A stretch of 64,000 nt of DNA from Gallaecimonas pentaromativorans (GCF_003751625.1 NZ_RJUL01000004.1:62001-126000), one strand, 5' to 3'. Positions 33,941-45,301 are shown, numbered from the stretch's first letter. The notes: a model not told the origin generated them from the letters alone. A program made the numbers and translations.

Positions 33941-35352
33941 AGGGATTGAGCGTATTGGTAGAGGCTCTTGAGGATACCCATGGCCTTGGCGTCTTCGGCG
34001 CGCTCCTCGGCCAGCTGCTCAAGCTCCACCATGAATTCCTGTAGCCCAAAGCCGCGGCTGCCTTGCATCAACACCTCTTCGCGGTAGCGCTGCCAGCGCA
34101 GCTGCTCCTGTTCGCTAAGGGTTTGGGCGAAATAACGCGCCCGGTAACGGAACAGTAAGGTGTTAAGGCGATCATCCTTAAACTGAATGCCGCTAAGGCG
34201 GTTAGGATCTTGGTTTTCTCTGACCAGGGCCATGGCCGCTTTGTCGGCGTCAGAGATAAAGCCACTGTAAAGGGCTTCTTCTGCGTCCGGGGTAGGATAG
34301 TCCCCTTCCTGTGCAAACAGGGCGCCCAGCTTTTCCCGAAGTTCCGGGTGCTGCTTTAGCAGCTCAAGGTTATCGCGGCAACGAGCCCGGTCGATACCAA
34401 GGGCATCGGCCCGCTCTGGCCCCAGGGTCTTGGCGGGCGCCAGGATAGGGCACTTGTTGATGTGCACCAGTTTTACCGGCAGCCGCGACTGGCCTTCATC
34501 GAGATCGGCAGTTTTGGTGTAAAGGCGCTCAACCAGCGCCTGGCCGTCGAGCTCCAGCAGCGGCGTCAGATCGCCATTGAGATCCACCACCACCACCGCA
34601 TTTTTATTGACCGGGTGCCAGGCCATGGGCACCACATAGGTGGTGCAGCCCTGGGCGGCCGAAAAGCGGCTGGAGGTATGCACCAGAGGCTGGAGATTGA
34701 TGATGTCGATAAGCTCGGCCACTGCCTGCTTGCGCCGCAGCTTGAAAAAAAACTGGTACAGCTTGGGTTGGTGCTGGCGAATGAGCTTGGCAAGAGCAAT
34801 GGTGGCTTCCACGTCGCTTAAGGCATCGTGGGCCTTGCTGTGCGCCAGTCCATTGGCCTGGGACAGGGCCTCGAGCTTGAAACTGGGCAGGCCGTCTTCG
34901 TTTTCGGGCCAGATAATGCCGTCTGGGCGCAGTGCATAGGTAGCCCGGGTCATGTCGATAAGATCCCAGCGGCTGTTGCCATGCTGCCATTCGCGCTCGT
35001 ACGGATCGTAGAAGTTGCGATAGAGCATGAAGCGGGTCACTTCATCGTCAAAACGCAGGCTGTTGTAGCCCAGGGTACAGGTTTGTGGCTGGCTCATCTG
35101 TTGGTGGATAAGCCGGGCAAACTCGGGCTCGGCCATGCCTTGCGCCAGGGCTTGCTGCGGCGTAATGCCGGTAATGAGGCAGGCCATGGGGTGGGGCAGG
35201 TAATCGTTACTGGGCTGGCTGAACCAGACTTTGGGCTCATCAATGATGTTGAGATCTTCATCGGTACGGATAGCGGCAAACTGGCAGGGCCTGTCCCTTT
35301 TGGGATTGGCACCGAAGGTTTCAAAGTCGTGGAATAGCAAGCTTGCGGTCAT
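33937..35352 (-). CDS. sbcB: Exodeoxyribonuclease I
   Basis: A 471-residue protein (E. coli ExoI is 475). The DEDDh exonuclease domain starts SLLFHDFETFGANPKRDRP (Asp and Glu ligands), then LGYNSLRFDDEVTR and AHDALSDVEATIALAKLI. The SH3-like and C-terminal helical domains that clamp ssDNA follow. It degrades ssDNA 3' to 5' in recombination and mismatch repair. The ATG at 35352 matches the family; a TTG seven codons upstream is rejected. Overlaps the convergent M23 gene by 4 bases. Confidence 0.96.
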   Translation of the reverse strand: MTASLLFHDFETFGANPKRDRPCQFAAIRTDEDLNIIDEPKVWFSQPSNDYLPHPMACLITGITPQQALAQGMAEPEFARLIHQQMSQPQTCTLGYNSLRFDDEVTRFMLYRNFYDPYEREWQHGNSRWDLIDMTRATYALRPDGIIWPENEDGLPSFKLEALSQANGLAHSKAHDALSDVEATIALAKLIRQHQPKLYQFFFKLRRKQAVAELIDIINLQPLVHTSSRFSAAQGCTTYVVPMAWHPVNKNAVVVVDLNGDLTPLLELDGQALVERLYTKTADLDEGQSRLPVKLVHINKCPILAPAKTLGPERADALGIDRARCRDNLELLKQHPELREKLGALFAQEGDYPTPDAEEALYSGFISDADKAAMALVRENQDPNRLSGIQFKDDRLNTLLFRYRARYFAQTLSEQEQLRWQRYREEVLMQGSRGFGLQEFMVELEQLAEERAEDAKAMGILKSLYQYAQSL

Positions 35353-35661
35353 GGGTAGGGGAAGTCTGGCCAAAAGGGCAGTCTAGCCTAAACACAGTGT
35401 AGGCCCAAGGCGCGACGAATTTCGGGCGAAAAAAAAGGCCGCAGAGGTGGGAAAAGCGGCCTGAATAAGAGGGGTCTCGACAGGGTCGATTACCTTGCTT
35501 GCGAAATTCATTCTACGCAGGGAGGCAAAGTTGAAAAGTGTGAAGCTGCGCGTCGTTTAACGGGTGTTCAGTATTAGTGGAAGAGCAATTTGTTACATCT
35601 TTAACTATATTTGCCTAGGTGTTTTACATCCGCAATTTCAACGGCAAACACAGGGTGATAT
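35353..35661. other. 309-base intergenic region
   Basis: No protein-coding ORF is supported here. It holds the sbcB upstream region, a strong minus-strand hairpin with a T8 tract (35429-35461), and a possible minus-strand promoter (TTTTCA, N16, TAGAAT, complement of 35510-35537), reported separately as a candidate small RNA. Confidence 0.6.
35429..35503 (-). ncRNA. Candidate small RNA with intrinsic terminator
   Basis: On the minus strand GGCCGC pairs with GCGGCC (35456-35461 with 35437-35442), followed by eight T's (35436-35429). No minus-strand gene lies upstream that this could terminate: the nearest gene to the right is on the plus strand. A TTTTCA-N16-TAGAAT promoter-like pair sits about 75 bases upstream, and the would-be transcript also has the hairpin TCGAC-CCT-GTCGA. 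No known RNA family recognised. The 5' end is an estimate. Confidence 0.4.
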
Positions 35662-36087
35662 ATGGACTTACGCTTGTTGTTGGCAGCCGCATTCTCTCTG
35701 GCCTACTGCAGCTTTATCGGCCTGGTCATGGAACACTACTACAGCAACCGTCAGGGCTACGAATTTGTGGACTGGCGGTCATTGGCCGCAAGCAAATGCG
35801 AAGACCATCTTCGCAAACGCCTCAAAGATCCCCTGGCTCGCCAGTTCTCGGTATGGAGCAGCAATATTGCCGAGCTGGACGAGCGCCGCTTCTGGGTGTC
35901 GGGGACTTTGTCTGTGGAGAACTACCTGGGGGAGTGGCAGGACGCCAGTTACCGCTGCGATCTGGAAATCTCATACAAACTGACCGACCCCTTCGACAAC
36001 CAGTTCTGGTTGGTCAACGCCATTGATACCCAAAACGATGCCAGCCTTCTTCGCCTGACACGGGTCGAAGTGCCGTACCTAAAATAA
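35662..36087 (+). CDS. Hypothetical protein with N-terminal membrane anchor
   Basis: A 141-residue protein. A hydrophobic N-terminus (LRLLLAAAFSLAYCSFIGLV, about 3-22) is a signal anchor or signal peptide. The rest is a soluble domain with CEDHLRKRLKDPLARQFSVWS (cut: CEDHLRKRLKDPLARQF), resembling small exported domains in which Cys...LKxPxSAxF starts a beta sheet, and a second Cys near 107 that could form a disulfide. No named family is recognised. AGGGTGATAT precedes the ATG; a terminator follows. Confidence 0.65.
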   Translation: MDLRLLLAAAFSLAYCSFIGLVMEHYYSNRQGYEFVDWRSLAASKCEDHLRKRLKDPLARQFSVWSSNIAELDERRFWVSGTLSVENYLGEWQDASYRCDLEISYKLTDPFDNQFWLVNAIDTQNDASLLRLTRVEVPYLK

Positions 36088-36104
36088 ACCTTGCAAGCAT
36101 CCAA

Positions 36105-36128
36105 GGCCGCCTTAGGGCGGCCTTTTTT
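36105..36128 (+). terminator. Intrinsic terminator
   Basis: GGCCGCC (36105-36111), loop TTAG, GGCGGCC (36116-36122), then TTTTTT. Ends the hypothetical gene at 35662-36087. Confidence 0.88.
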
Positions 36129-36129
36129 G

Positions 36130-36417
36130 TTACTGGGATTTGGGGTCTTGCTTGAGGGCCAGGAGGTCTAGGTGAGTCAGCTGCAGCTCGTCACGCTCAT
36201 CGATGGTGAACTGGCAGATAAAATTCACCGGGCCCTTGCTCACCAGCGCCTTACCGCTGACCACCAACACCAGATCCCGCTGCTCGACATTGATGGCATC
36301 GGTTCTGACCATGCCCAGCCTTGCCCTGACTGCCATTTCACAGACGCGGGTTGCCTTGGCTCGATAGGGAACAGGGGCGGTGGCCATCTGGCTGGCCAGC
36401 AGCAGTGCGCTCAACAT
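36130..36417 (-). CDS. Hypothetical small exported protein
   Basis: A 95-residue protein with a short signal peptide (MLSALLLASQMATA) and a small domain with two cysteines. No family recognised. GAGGAAG precedes ATG 36417; an in-frame ATG 33 bases upstream would spoil the signal peptide. It is divergent from the His/Cys-rich protein of the metal efflux cluster with 51 bases between, so a link to metal stress is possible but unproven. Confidence 0.55.
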   Translation of the reverse strand: MLSALLLASQMATAPVPYRAKATRVCEMAVRARLGMVRTDAINVEQRDLVLVVSGKALVSKGPVNFICQFTIDERDELQLTHLDLLALKQDPKSQ

Positions 36418-36468
36418 CAACGGACTTCCTCTTTCTTGGCTCGGGGACATTTGCTAGAGTCCCTGCCC

Positions 36469-36801
36469 ATGCAGACTACGCGAACTCTTCAACAATGGCG
36501 ACGCATCTGTACTTGCGTCCTTGCCCTGTTACTGGCTTTTCAGTCAGTGCTGGCCGTTGCTGACGTAGTGGCGCCGCTTAACGCGCCTGAAACTGCAACA
36601 GTGCAACAAGCCGCACTGGGCGATGCCGACGGCCTCGTTCACCACCATTGCTGCCATTGCCATGGCGGCCACACCATGACCCCTGGCGAACTGTGGAAAG
36701 CCGCCCCCGTTTTTGTTGAAAAGCCTCGCCAAACCGGCGCGGCCTTTGTGTCTTTGCACCCCGACTCGCTGTTTCGCCCTCCCATCCTCCTTCTGGTTTG
36801 A
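36469..36801 (+). CDS. His/Cys-rich exported protein heading the metal efflux cluster
   Basis: A 110-residue protein with an N-terminal hydrophobic stretch (ICTCVLALLLAFQSVLAVA, about 13-31) and a histidine-cysteine cluster HHHCCHCHGGH (about 59-69). Such clusters bind soft or borderline metals, and similar short exported proteins (DUF2946/CopL-like) precede CusCBA- and CzcCBA-type operons. It lies 51 bases before the outer membrane factor gene on the same strand. Metal binding is inferred from composition. Confidence 0.65.
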   Translation: MQTTRTLQQWRRICTCVLALLLAFQSVLAVADVVAPLNAPETATVQQAALGDADGLVHHHCCHCHGGHTMTPGELWKAAPVFVEKPRQTGAAFVSLHPDSLFRPPILLLV

Positions 36802-36852
36802 GCCTTAACGGGCGTTTTTCGCCCAACTGTTCAACCGATGTGAGGACACTTC

Positions 36853-38055
36853 ATGTCTTTGTCTTTTGTACGGCTGGCCCTCTATGGGCTGGCGGCTGCG
36901 GCGTGCTTTGGCGCGCAGGCGGCGGATTTTGCGAGCTGGCTTGACCGCCAACTCTTGGCGCAGCCGGCGGTTATTGCCGAGCAGCAGCGTTTACTAGCAG
37001 CCAGGGCCGAGGCCGACGGCCTAGCTAAACCCCTCTATAACCCGGTGTTGTCAGCCTTTGGCGAGAAAAACGGCAACGACAACAATGTCGCCCTAGGCCT
37101 TGAACAAACCTTGGATTGGTGGGGGCAAGGGGACAGCCAACAGCAGGAAGCGAGGCTTACCCGGGTACAGGCTACCTTGGCTTTCGATGCCAGGCTCCAG
37201 CAACAAAAAGCCAAGGTGCTCGCTGCCATGGCGCGGTTTTTAGCGGCGGCCGATGAGCAGCAACTGGCCAAGCAGCAGCGCCGCTATCTGGGCACCTTGC
37301 TGGCACTGGTGAAAAAGCGCCAGGTCGCCGGGGATCTTGGGGTAGTGGATGCCGAGCTTGCCCGCTTAAACCTCAGCTCCCGCCTAAAGGCCCTGGCCGA
37401 TGCCGATGCAGCCTATGAAGAGGCCCGCGCTGAGCTTGAAGCCTTGTTGCCCAACGCAAGCGTGCAAAAAAGTGTGGAGCTTGACGGCTACCTGGCGCGC
37501 CTTCGCCTTCCCGAAGGTGAAGAGTGGCTCGCCCGTCATCCTGCCGTAGCTCTCGCCAAAGCCCGCTGGCAGCTAAGCCGCCAGCAGGTTGAAACCCGGC
37601 GCCGGGCGGTAAAAGCCAAACCGACAGTGGGGCTCAGTGCCGGCCGTGACGGGGGCAGTAGCAGCGTCGAGGTTGGGGTTTCCATTCCTCTAAACCTTCG
37701 CAACGACTTTCAAAGTGACGTGGCCGCCACCGGCTACCAGGCTTTGGCATCGGAGGCTGCCTACCAGCAGCAATACCTTAACCAGCGTGCCGCTTGGCGC
37801 GCCGCCAAAGGCCGCCTGGCAAGCTATCAGCGCCATTACCGCCAATGGCAGCAGTGGCGCGAGCAAGATGTGCAGCCCCGCCTTGAACGTTTTTGGCGGC
37901 AAGGGGAACTGGCTACCGCCCAGTACCTTCAGGGGCTCAATGCCCTGGCCCAAAGCCAAAGTGACGGTATCGCCCTTGAGCAACAAACCCGCCTTGCCCT
38001 TATCGATGCCTTGGCCCAAAGCGGCCAACTCTCTGTCAAAGGAGTGACGCTATGA
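36853..38055 (+). CDS. TolC-family outer membrane factor of heavy-metal efflux (CzcC-like)
   Basis: A 400-residue protein with a signal peptide (LALYGLAAAACFGAQA) and two long coiled-coil halves (about 95-190 and 290-390) separated by strands with SVEVGVSIPLNLRND, which forms the outer membrane barrel. This is the shorter CzcC-like branch of the TolC family. It joins the adaptor and RND pump to span the envelope. A GAGGAC ribosome site is present, and an ATGA overlap couples it to the adaptor gene. Confidence 0.87.
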   Translation: MSLSFVRLALYGLAAAACFGAQAADFASWLDRQLLAQPAVIAEQQRLLAARAEADGLAKPLYNPVLSAFGEKNGNDNNVALGLEQTLDWWGQGDSQQQEARLTRVQATLAFDARLQQQKAKVLAAMARFLAAADEQQLAKQQRRYLGTLLALVKKRQVAGDLGVVDAELARLNLSSRLKALADADAAYEEARAELEALLPNASVQKSVELDGYLARLRLPEGEEWLARHPAVALAKARWQLSRQQVETRRRAVKAKPTVGLSAGRDGGSSSVEVGVSIPLNLRNDFQSDVAATGYQALASEAAYQQQYLNQRAAWRAAKGRLASYQRHYRQWQQWREQDVQPRLERFWRQGELATAQYLQGLNALAQSQSDGIALEQQTRLALIDALAQSGQLSVKGVTL

Positions 38056-39098
38056 AAGCTTCACTGATTTTTTTGCTGCTGACTTTCGCCCTGTCTGCTC
38101 AAGCCGAAGAAGGCATCACCTTAAGCCCCGAGCAACAGGCGGCCGTGGGCATTGAAACCCGCGCCATCACCCCGGCGCCGGCCCAGTATCGGTATCTGGT
38201 GCCAGGGGAGGTGTTGGTGGATCAGTACCGCAGTTACCTTGCCTCCCCCCGCTTGCCCTCTGTGGTGCTAAGCCGCCACACCGCCCTTGGCGACCACGTC
38301 GTTAAAGGTGCGGTGCTGGTCACCCTCTTTAGCGCCGAGCTTGCCGAGGCCCAGGGCGATTATCTCTCGGCCCGGCCTGAGTGGCAGCGAGTCAAGGGGC
38401 TTGGCAAAGCGGCGGTGGGCGAGCAGCGCTTTGTGGACACCAAAAGCCGCTTTGACGCCAGCCTTGCCAAATTGCGCGGCTATGGCCTGGATGAGGGCGA
38501 CATCGCGGTTACCCCCTTGGGCCAATATCCGCTTCGCTCGGCAATAGACGGCGTGGTGCTATCTGACAGCTTCCAGCAAGGCCAGGCCGTGGCCCCCGGT
38601 GAGGCGCTGGTCCAGGTGGCCGATGAAGCGTCCCTTTGGGTGCAAGCCCAGTTACCCGGCACCAGCACTCTTGATATTCCCAAAGGCACCAAAGCCTTGG
38701 TGAGCACCGGCGACACCGCCTGGCCTGCCTCGGTAAGCCAGGCCGGCCATACCCTGGACCCGGTTACTCGCACCCGTACCGTGCGCCTTTCCCTGCCTAA
38801 CCCCCAACATGCCCTTCACGCCGGCATGTATGTGGATGTGGCCTTTCTCTTTGAGACCCCTGCGCCGGTGATGGCGCTACCCCAGGAGGCCCTTATTCGC
38901 AGCAGCGACGGCGACTGGACCGTCTTTGTAGAGCCCGAGCCTGGCCACTTTGAGGCAAGGGAGGTCACCCTCGGTAAGGTGCTTGACGACCAGCAACAGG
39001 TACTGGACCTTGAGCCCGGCACCAAAGTGGCGGTCAAAGGCGCGTTTTATATCGCCTCCGAGCTCGCCAAGGCGGGCTTTAGTGCTCACAACCACTAA
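38052..39098 (+). CDS. RND efflux periplasmic adaptor (CzcB/CusB-like membrane fusion protein)
   Basis: A 348-residue protein with a signal peptide (MKASLIFLLLTFALSAQA). A lipoyl/hairpin region (about 50-150; SRHTALGDHVVKGAVLVTLF) and a beta-barrel domain (about 160-250; RSAIDGVVLSDSFQQGQAVA, LWVQAQLPGT) are followed by a membrane-proximal domain ending VKGAFYIASELAKAGF, typical of metal adaptors. No His-rich N- or C-terminal extension is present apart from a terminal HNH. Coupled to the outer membrane factor and the pump. Confidence 0.88.
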   Translation: MKASLIFLLLTFALSAQAEEGITLSPEQQAAVGIETRAITPAPAQYRYLVPGEVLVDQYRSYLASPRLPSVVLSRHTALGDHVVKGAVLVTLFSAELAEAQGDYLSARPEWQRVKGLGKAAVGEQRFVDTKSRFDASLAKLRGYGLDEGDIAVTPLGQYPLRSAIDGVVLSDSFQQGQAVAPGEALVQVADEASLWVQAQLPGTSTLDIPKGTKALVSTGDTAWPASVSQAGHTLDPVTRTRTVRLSLPNPQHALHAGMYVDVAFLFETPAPVMALPQEALIRSSDGDWTVFVEPEPGHFEAREVTLGKVLDDQQQVLDLEPGTKVAVKGAFYIASELAKAGFSAHNH

Positions 39099-39107
39099 GG
39101 GGCCAGC

Positions 39108-42100
39108 ATGCTAAATCGTATTGTTGATTGGGCCGTTGCCAACCGGCTGCTGGTGGTGCTGGCGCTACTGGGGGTGATGGCTATGGCGGGGTGGCTTATT
39201 CCCAAGCTAAACCTCGATGCCTTCCCCGATGTTACCAATGTGCAGGTGACGGTAAACACCGAGGCTCCCGGCCTTGGCGCCGAGGAGGTGGAGCAGCTTA
39301 TCAGCTACCCTATCGAATCGGTGATGTACGCCTTGCCAGCGGTGGAAGAGGTGCGTTCCATTTCAAAAACGGGCCTCTCGGGCGTGACCGTGGTGTTTAA
39401 AGAGGGCACCGACATCTACTTTGCCCGCCAGTTGGTGTTTGAGCGCCTGGAGGCGGCAAGCGCCCTTATCCCAGATGGAATAGGGGTGCCGCAGATGGGG
39501 CCCAATACCTCCGGCCTTGGCCAGGTCTACCAGTATCTGCTGGTGGCCGAACCCGGCAGTGGTTATGACGTTATGGCGCTTCGTAGCCTGAACGATTACC
39601 TGGTCAAACTGATGTTGATGCCGGTTGAAGGGGTCACCGAGGTGTTGTCCTTTGGCGGCGAGGTGCGCCAATACCAGGTGAATTTAAGCCCCTCGCGGCT
39701 GCTTGCCTATGGGCTCACCCAGCAACAGGTGCAGGCGGCGATTGAGGACAACAACCTCAATGTGGGCGGCTGGTACTTGGACCGAGGCGCCGAGCAAATG
39801 GTTATTCGCGGCACCGGCTGGCTGGCATCAGGTGACAAAGCGCTGGATGAACTTCGCAAGCTCCCCCTTAAAACCGCCGACGGCGTCGTGGTGCGGGTTG
39901 AAGACGTAGCCCAGGTGGAGCTTGGCCCGGAGATCCGCCAAGGCGCCGTAACCATGACCAAGCGCGGCGAGGGCGATACCCCGCAATCGCTGGGGGAGGT
40001 GGTGTCCGGCATTGTCCTTAAACGAATGGGGGCCAACACCAAAGCCACCATCGATGGCATCAAAGCGCGGGTTGAGCGCATCAACCAGGCCTTGCCCAAA
40101 GGCGTGCACTTTGAGCCGTTTTACGATCAGGCCTTCCTGGTCAGCCAGGCGGTGGGCACGGTCGAGAAAGCGCTAATTGAAGCCCTGGTGCTTATTGCCA
40201 TCATCCTCACCCTGTTCTTGCTCGATCTGAAGGCCGTTACCCTGGTGCTGGTGTCGATTCCGCTGTCGGTGGGGATGGCGTTGATGGTGATGAGCCTTCA
40301 TGGCAGCTCGGCCAACCTGATGTCCCTTGGCGGGCTGGCGGTGGCCATCGGCATGATGGTGGACGGCGCCGTGGTGATGACCGAGAACATCTTCAGGCGT
40401 CTTGGAGCCAAGGCGCCGGGCACCTCGGCGCGCCAGCAAGTGGTGCTGGCGGCAAGGGAAGTGGCCAAGCCGGTGTTCTTTGCCGTTACCATCATCTTGG
40501 TGGTGTTCGCGCCGCTCTTTGCCCTCGAAGGGGTGGAAGGCAAACTCTTTAAACCCATGGCCATTTCCATCATGTTGGCCATGGCCACCTCGCTGGTGGT
40601 GTCGCTGACCCTGGTGCCGGCCCTTGCCAGTTACTTCTACCCAAGGGGCGTTAACACCCGGGTGAGCTTGGTGGTAAGGGTTACCGAGGGCGGTTACCGG
40701 CGTTTGCTCGGCTGGGCCATGGGCCACAAAAAGGCGCTGCTGGGCGCCGCCTTGTTGCTCTTTGTGGGGGCACTGGCCCTATTGCCGCGCCTTGGCACTG
40801 AGTTTGTGCCCGAGCTTGAAGAGGGCACCATCAACTTGCGGGTGACCCTGGGGCCCTCCACCAGCCTGGATAACGCGCTTGAGCTGGCGCCCAAGCTAGA
40901 GGCAACTTTGATGGCTTTTCCCGAGGTCACCTATGCCTTGTCGCGCATCGGCCGCGCCGAGATAGGGGGCGACCCGGAGCCGGTCAGCAATATCGAAATT
41001 TATATCGGCTTGCTGCCCACCGGCCAGTGGACCAGCGCCCCGGATCGCCAACACCTTCAACAGCGCATGCGTGACGCGCTGTCGGTCTTCCCTGGGCTGC
41101 TGCTCAATTTCTCCCAGCCCATTGCCACCCGGGTTGACGAGCTGCTGTCCGGGGTCAAAGCCCAACTGGCGGTAAAGCTGTTTGGGCCAGACTTGGCAGT
41201 GCTAACCGCCAAGGGCCAGGCCATTGAAACGCAAATAAAAAACATTGCCGGCACCAAGGACGTGGCCCTTGAGCAAGTCAGTGGCGAGTCGCAACTGGTG
41301 GTGTCTCCCAAGCGCGATGCCCTTTCCCGTTATGGCCTGTCGGTGGGGGACTTGATGCGCTTGGTTAGCCAAGGGCTGGGCGGCGCCAGTGCCGGACAAA
41401 TCATCAACGGTAACGAGCGTTACGACATCTACGTGCGCCTGGATAACGCCTTTCGCAAGGATGCAAGCCGCATCGGCGAGCTGCGGCTGCGTGCCCCCGG
41501 CGGCGCCTTGTTGCGGGTAGCCGATATCGCCGATGTGCGTTTTGCTTCGGGGCCGCCGCAAATTCGCCGGGACGACGTGCAGCGCCGGGTGGTGGTGCAA
41601 GCCAACGTACAAGGGCGGGACATGGGCTCGGTGGTGGCTGACATCAAGGCGGCGCTCAGTGCCAAGGTGGCGCTGCCGGCGGGTTACTCGGTGGAGATTG
41701 GTGGCCAGTTTGAAAACCAGCAGCGGGCTCAAAATCGGCTGTTGGTGGTGGTGCCGGTTTCCATTGGCCTTATTGCCCTGCTGCTGTATTTCGCCTTTGG
41801 CTCGGTTGGCCAGGCAATGCTTATCCTGGTTAACCTGCCGCTGGCGCTGATTGGCGGCATTGTCGCGCTTTACATCAGTGGCCAGTATTTGTCGGTGCCG
41901 GGCTCGGTGGGTTTTATCACCTTGTTTGGGGTGGCGGTGCTGAACGGTGTGGTGCTGGTAGAGGCCATTAACCATCGCCTTGAAGCGGGCCAGAGCTTGC
42001 GCGAGGCGGTGTTTGAGGGGGCGGTATCAAGGCTCAGGCCGGTATTGATGACGGCCACCACCGCCGCGTTGGGGCTTATTCCCATGCTGCTGGCAACCGG

Positions 42101-42251
42101 CATCGGCTCAGAGATCCAAAAACCCCTGGCAACGGTGATTGTTGGCGGCCTGGTGACGGCCACCTTGCTGACACTCTTGGTGCTGCCGGTGTTGTATCCC
42201 TGGTTCTCAAAAGGCAAGCTCAGAGAATTGAGCGCTGGCAAGGAGTTGTAA
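39108..42251 (+). CDS. Heavy-metal efflux RND pump (CzcA/CusA superfamily)
   Basis: A 1047-residue 12-TM RND protein. WAVANRLLVVLALLGV begins TM1, and LNLDAFPDVTNVQVTVNTEAPG (cut: AFPDVTNVQVTVNTEAPG) is typical of the HME branch. TM4 reads AIGMMVDGAVVMTENIF (about 411-427): the CzcA 'DFG' is AIG here, as in CusA-like pumps, yet the region of the CusA binding methionines reads CzcA-like (PIATRVDELLSGVKAQLAVK). The exported metal therefore cannot be assigned. Proton-driven efflux from periplasm or cytoplasm to the outside. Confidence 0.9.
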   Translation: MLNRIVDWAVANRLLVVLALLGVMAMAGWLIPKLNLDAFPDVTNVQVTVNTEAPGLGAEEVEQLISYPIESVMYALPAVEEVRSISKTGLSGVTVVFKEGTDIYFARQLVFERLEAASALIPDGIGVPQMGPNTSGLGQVYQYLLVAEPGSGYDVMALRSLNDYLVKLMLMPVEGVTEVLSFGGEVRQYQVNLSPSRLLAYGLTQQQVQAAIEDNNLNVGGWYLDRGAEQMVIRGTGWLASGDKALDELRKLPLKTADGVVVRVEDVAQVELGPEIRQGAVTMTKRGEGDTPQSLGEVVSGIVLKRMGANTKATIDGIKARVERINQALPKGVHFEPFYDQAFLVSQAVGTVEKALIEALVLIAIILTLFLLDLKAVTLVLVSIPLSVGMALMVMSLHGSSANLMSLGGLAVAIGMMVDGAVVMTENIFRRLGAKAPGTSARQQVVLAAREVAKPVFFAVTIILVVFAPLFALEGVEGKLFKPMAISIMLAMATSLVVSLTLVPALASYFYPRGVNTRVSLVVRVTEGGYRRLLGWAMGHKKALLGAALLLFVGALALLPRLGTEFVPELEEGTINLRVTLGPSTSLDNALELAPKLEATLMAFPEVTYALSRIGRAEIGGDPEPVSNIEIYIGLLPTGQWTSAPDRQHLQQRMRDALSVFPGLLLNFSQPIATRVDELLSGVKAQLAVKLFGPDLAVLTAKGQAIETQIKNIAGTKDVALEQVSGESQLVVSPKRDALSRYGLSVGDLMRLVSQGLGGASAGQIINGNERYDIYVRLDNAFRKDASRIGELRLRAPGGALLRVADIADVRFASGPPQIRRDDVQRRVVVQANVQGRDMGSVVADIKAALSAKVALPAGYSVEIGGQFENQQRAQNRLLVVVPVSIGLIALLLYFAFGSVGQAMLILVNLPLALIGGIVALYISGQYLSVPGSVGFITLFGVAVLNGVVLVEAINHRLEAGQSLREAVFEGAVSRLRPVLMTATTAALGLIPMLLATGIGSEIQKPLATVIVGGLVTATLLTLLVLPVLYPWFSKGKLRELSAGKEL

Positions 42252-43150
42252 TGAGCCACAGTCATCATCATCACGGCCACGACGACGTGGGCAACATCAA
42301 GGTCGCCTTTTTTCTCAACCTGGGCTTTACCCTGATAGAGATAGTGGGGGGCCTGCTCACCAACTCGGTGGCCATCTTAAGCGACGCGGTGCACGACTTG
42401 GGCGACAGCCTGGCCCTTGGGCTCGGCTGGTGGCTTGGTAACAAGGCCAAGGCCGGCCCCAGCGCCCGCTTTAGCTACGGGCCAAAACGCCTCAGCCTGC
42501 TGGCGGCCCTTATTAACGCCTTGGTGCTGGTAACGGGCTCGGTGTTGGTGCTAAGCGAAGCCATCCCCCGGCTTTGGGACCCGCAAATGCCCCATGCCGG
42601 GGGCATGATTGGCCTGGCGATACTGGGGATAGCGGTTAACGGCGCGGCGGTGTTTCGCCTCAAAGGCGCCAAAAGCCAAAATGCCAAGGTGGTCAGCTGG
42701 CATTTGCTGGAAGACGTGCTGGGTTGGGTGATGGTACTGGTGGTAGCGGTGGTGATGCTCTTTGTGAAGTGGCCGATACTGGACCCGCTGCTGTCGGTGT
42801 TCTACACCGCCTTTATCCTCTACAACGTGGTGAAAAACCTCTGGGGTACGGTGCTGCTGTTTATGCAGGCAACTCCGGCAGACATCGATTTGGCGGCGGT
42901 TAAACGCGATATCCTGGCGATTGATAACGTCAGCGACGTTCATCACCTCCATGCTTGGTCCTTTGACGGCGAGCAGCATGTGGTGACCGGCCATGTGGTT
43001 GCCCATCATGCTCTGGACGCTGGCGACTACCTGGCGCTCAAATCGGCGTTGGCGGGGCTTTGCCAGCATTACCCCCTGGCCCACACCACCTTTGAAATCG
43101 AGTATGGCGACGAGCCTTGCCGATTATCAGAACCTCATCATGCACATTAA
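42251..43150 (+). CDS. Cation diffusion facilitator (CzcD/ZitB-like) metal exporter
   Basis: A 299-residue protein with a His-rich N-terminus (MSHSHHHHGH), six TM segments and a cytoplasmic ferredoxin-like C-domain (about 205-285; VSDVHHLHAWSFDGEQHVVTGH). Site A residues are HDLGD in TM2 and HLLED in TM5, an HxxxD/HxxxD set usual for Zn-type CDFs. It exchanges protons for cytoplasmic metal, feeding the periplasmic pump. It starts in the stop of the RND gene (TAATG). A terminator follows. Confidence 0.92.
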   Translation: MSHSHHHHGHDDVGNIKVAFFLNLGFTLIEIVGGLLTNSVAILSDAVHDLGDSLALGLGWWLGNKAKAGPSARFSYGPKRLSLLAALINALVLVTGSVLVLSEAIPRLWDPQMPHAGGMIGLAILGIAVNGAAVFRLKGAKSQNAKVVSWHLLEDVLGWVMVLVVAVVMLFVKWPILDPLLSVFYTAFILYNVVKNLWGTVLLFMQATPADIDLAAVKRDILAIDNVSDVHHLHAWSFDGEQHVVTGHVVAHHALDAGDYLALKSALAGLCQHYPLAHTTFEIEYGDEPCRLSEPHHAH

Positions 43151-43154
43151 AAAA

Positions 43155-43178
43155 GGGCCGGTTTAACCGGCCCTTTTT
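43155..43178. terminator. Bidirectional terminator between CDF gene and M4 protease gene
   Basis: GGGCCGGTTTAACCGGCCC (43155-43173) is a near-perfect palindrome flanked by A6 and T5 runs. Ends both convergent genes. Confidence 0.88.
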
Positions 43179-43180
43179 CA

Positions 43181-45301
<2,121 letters not shown>

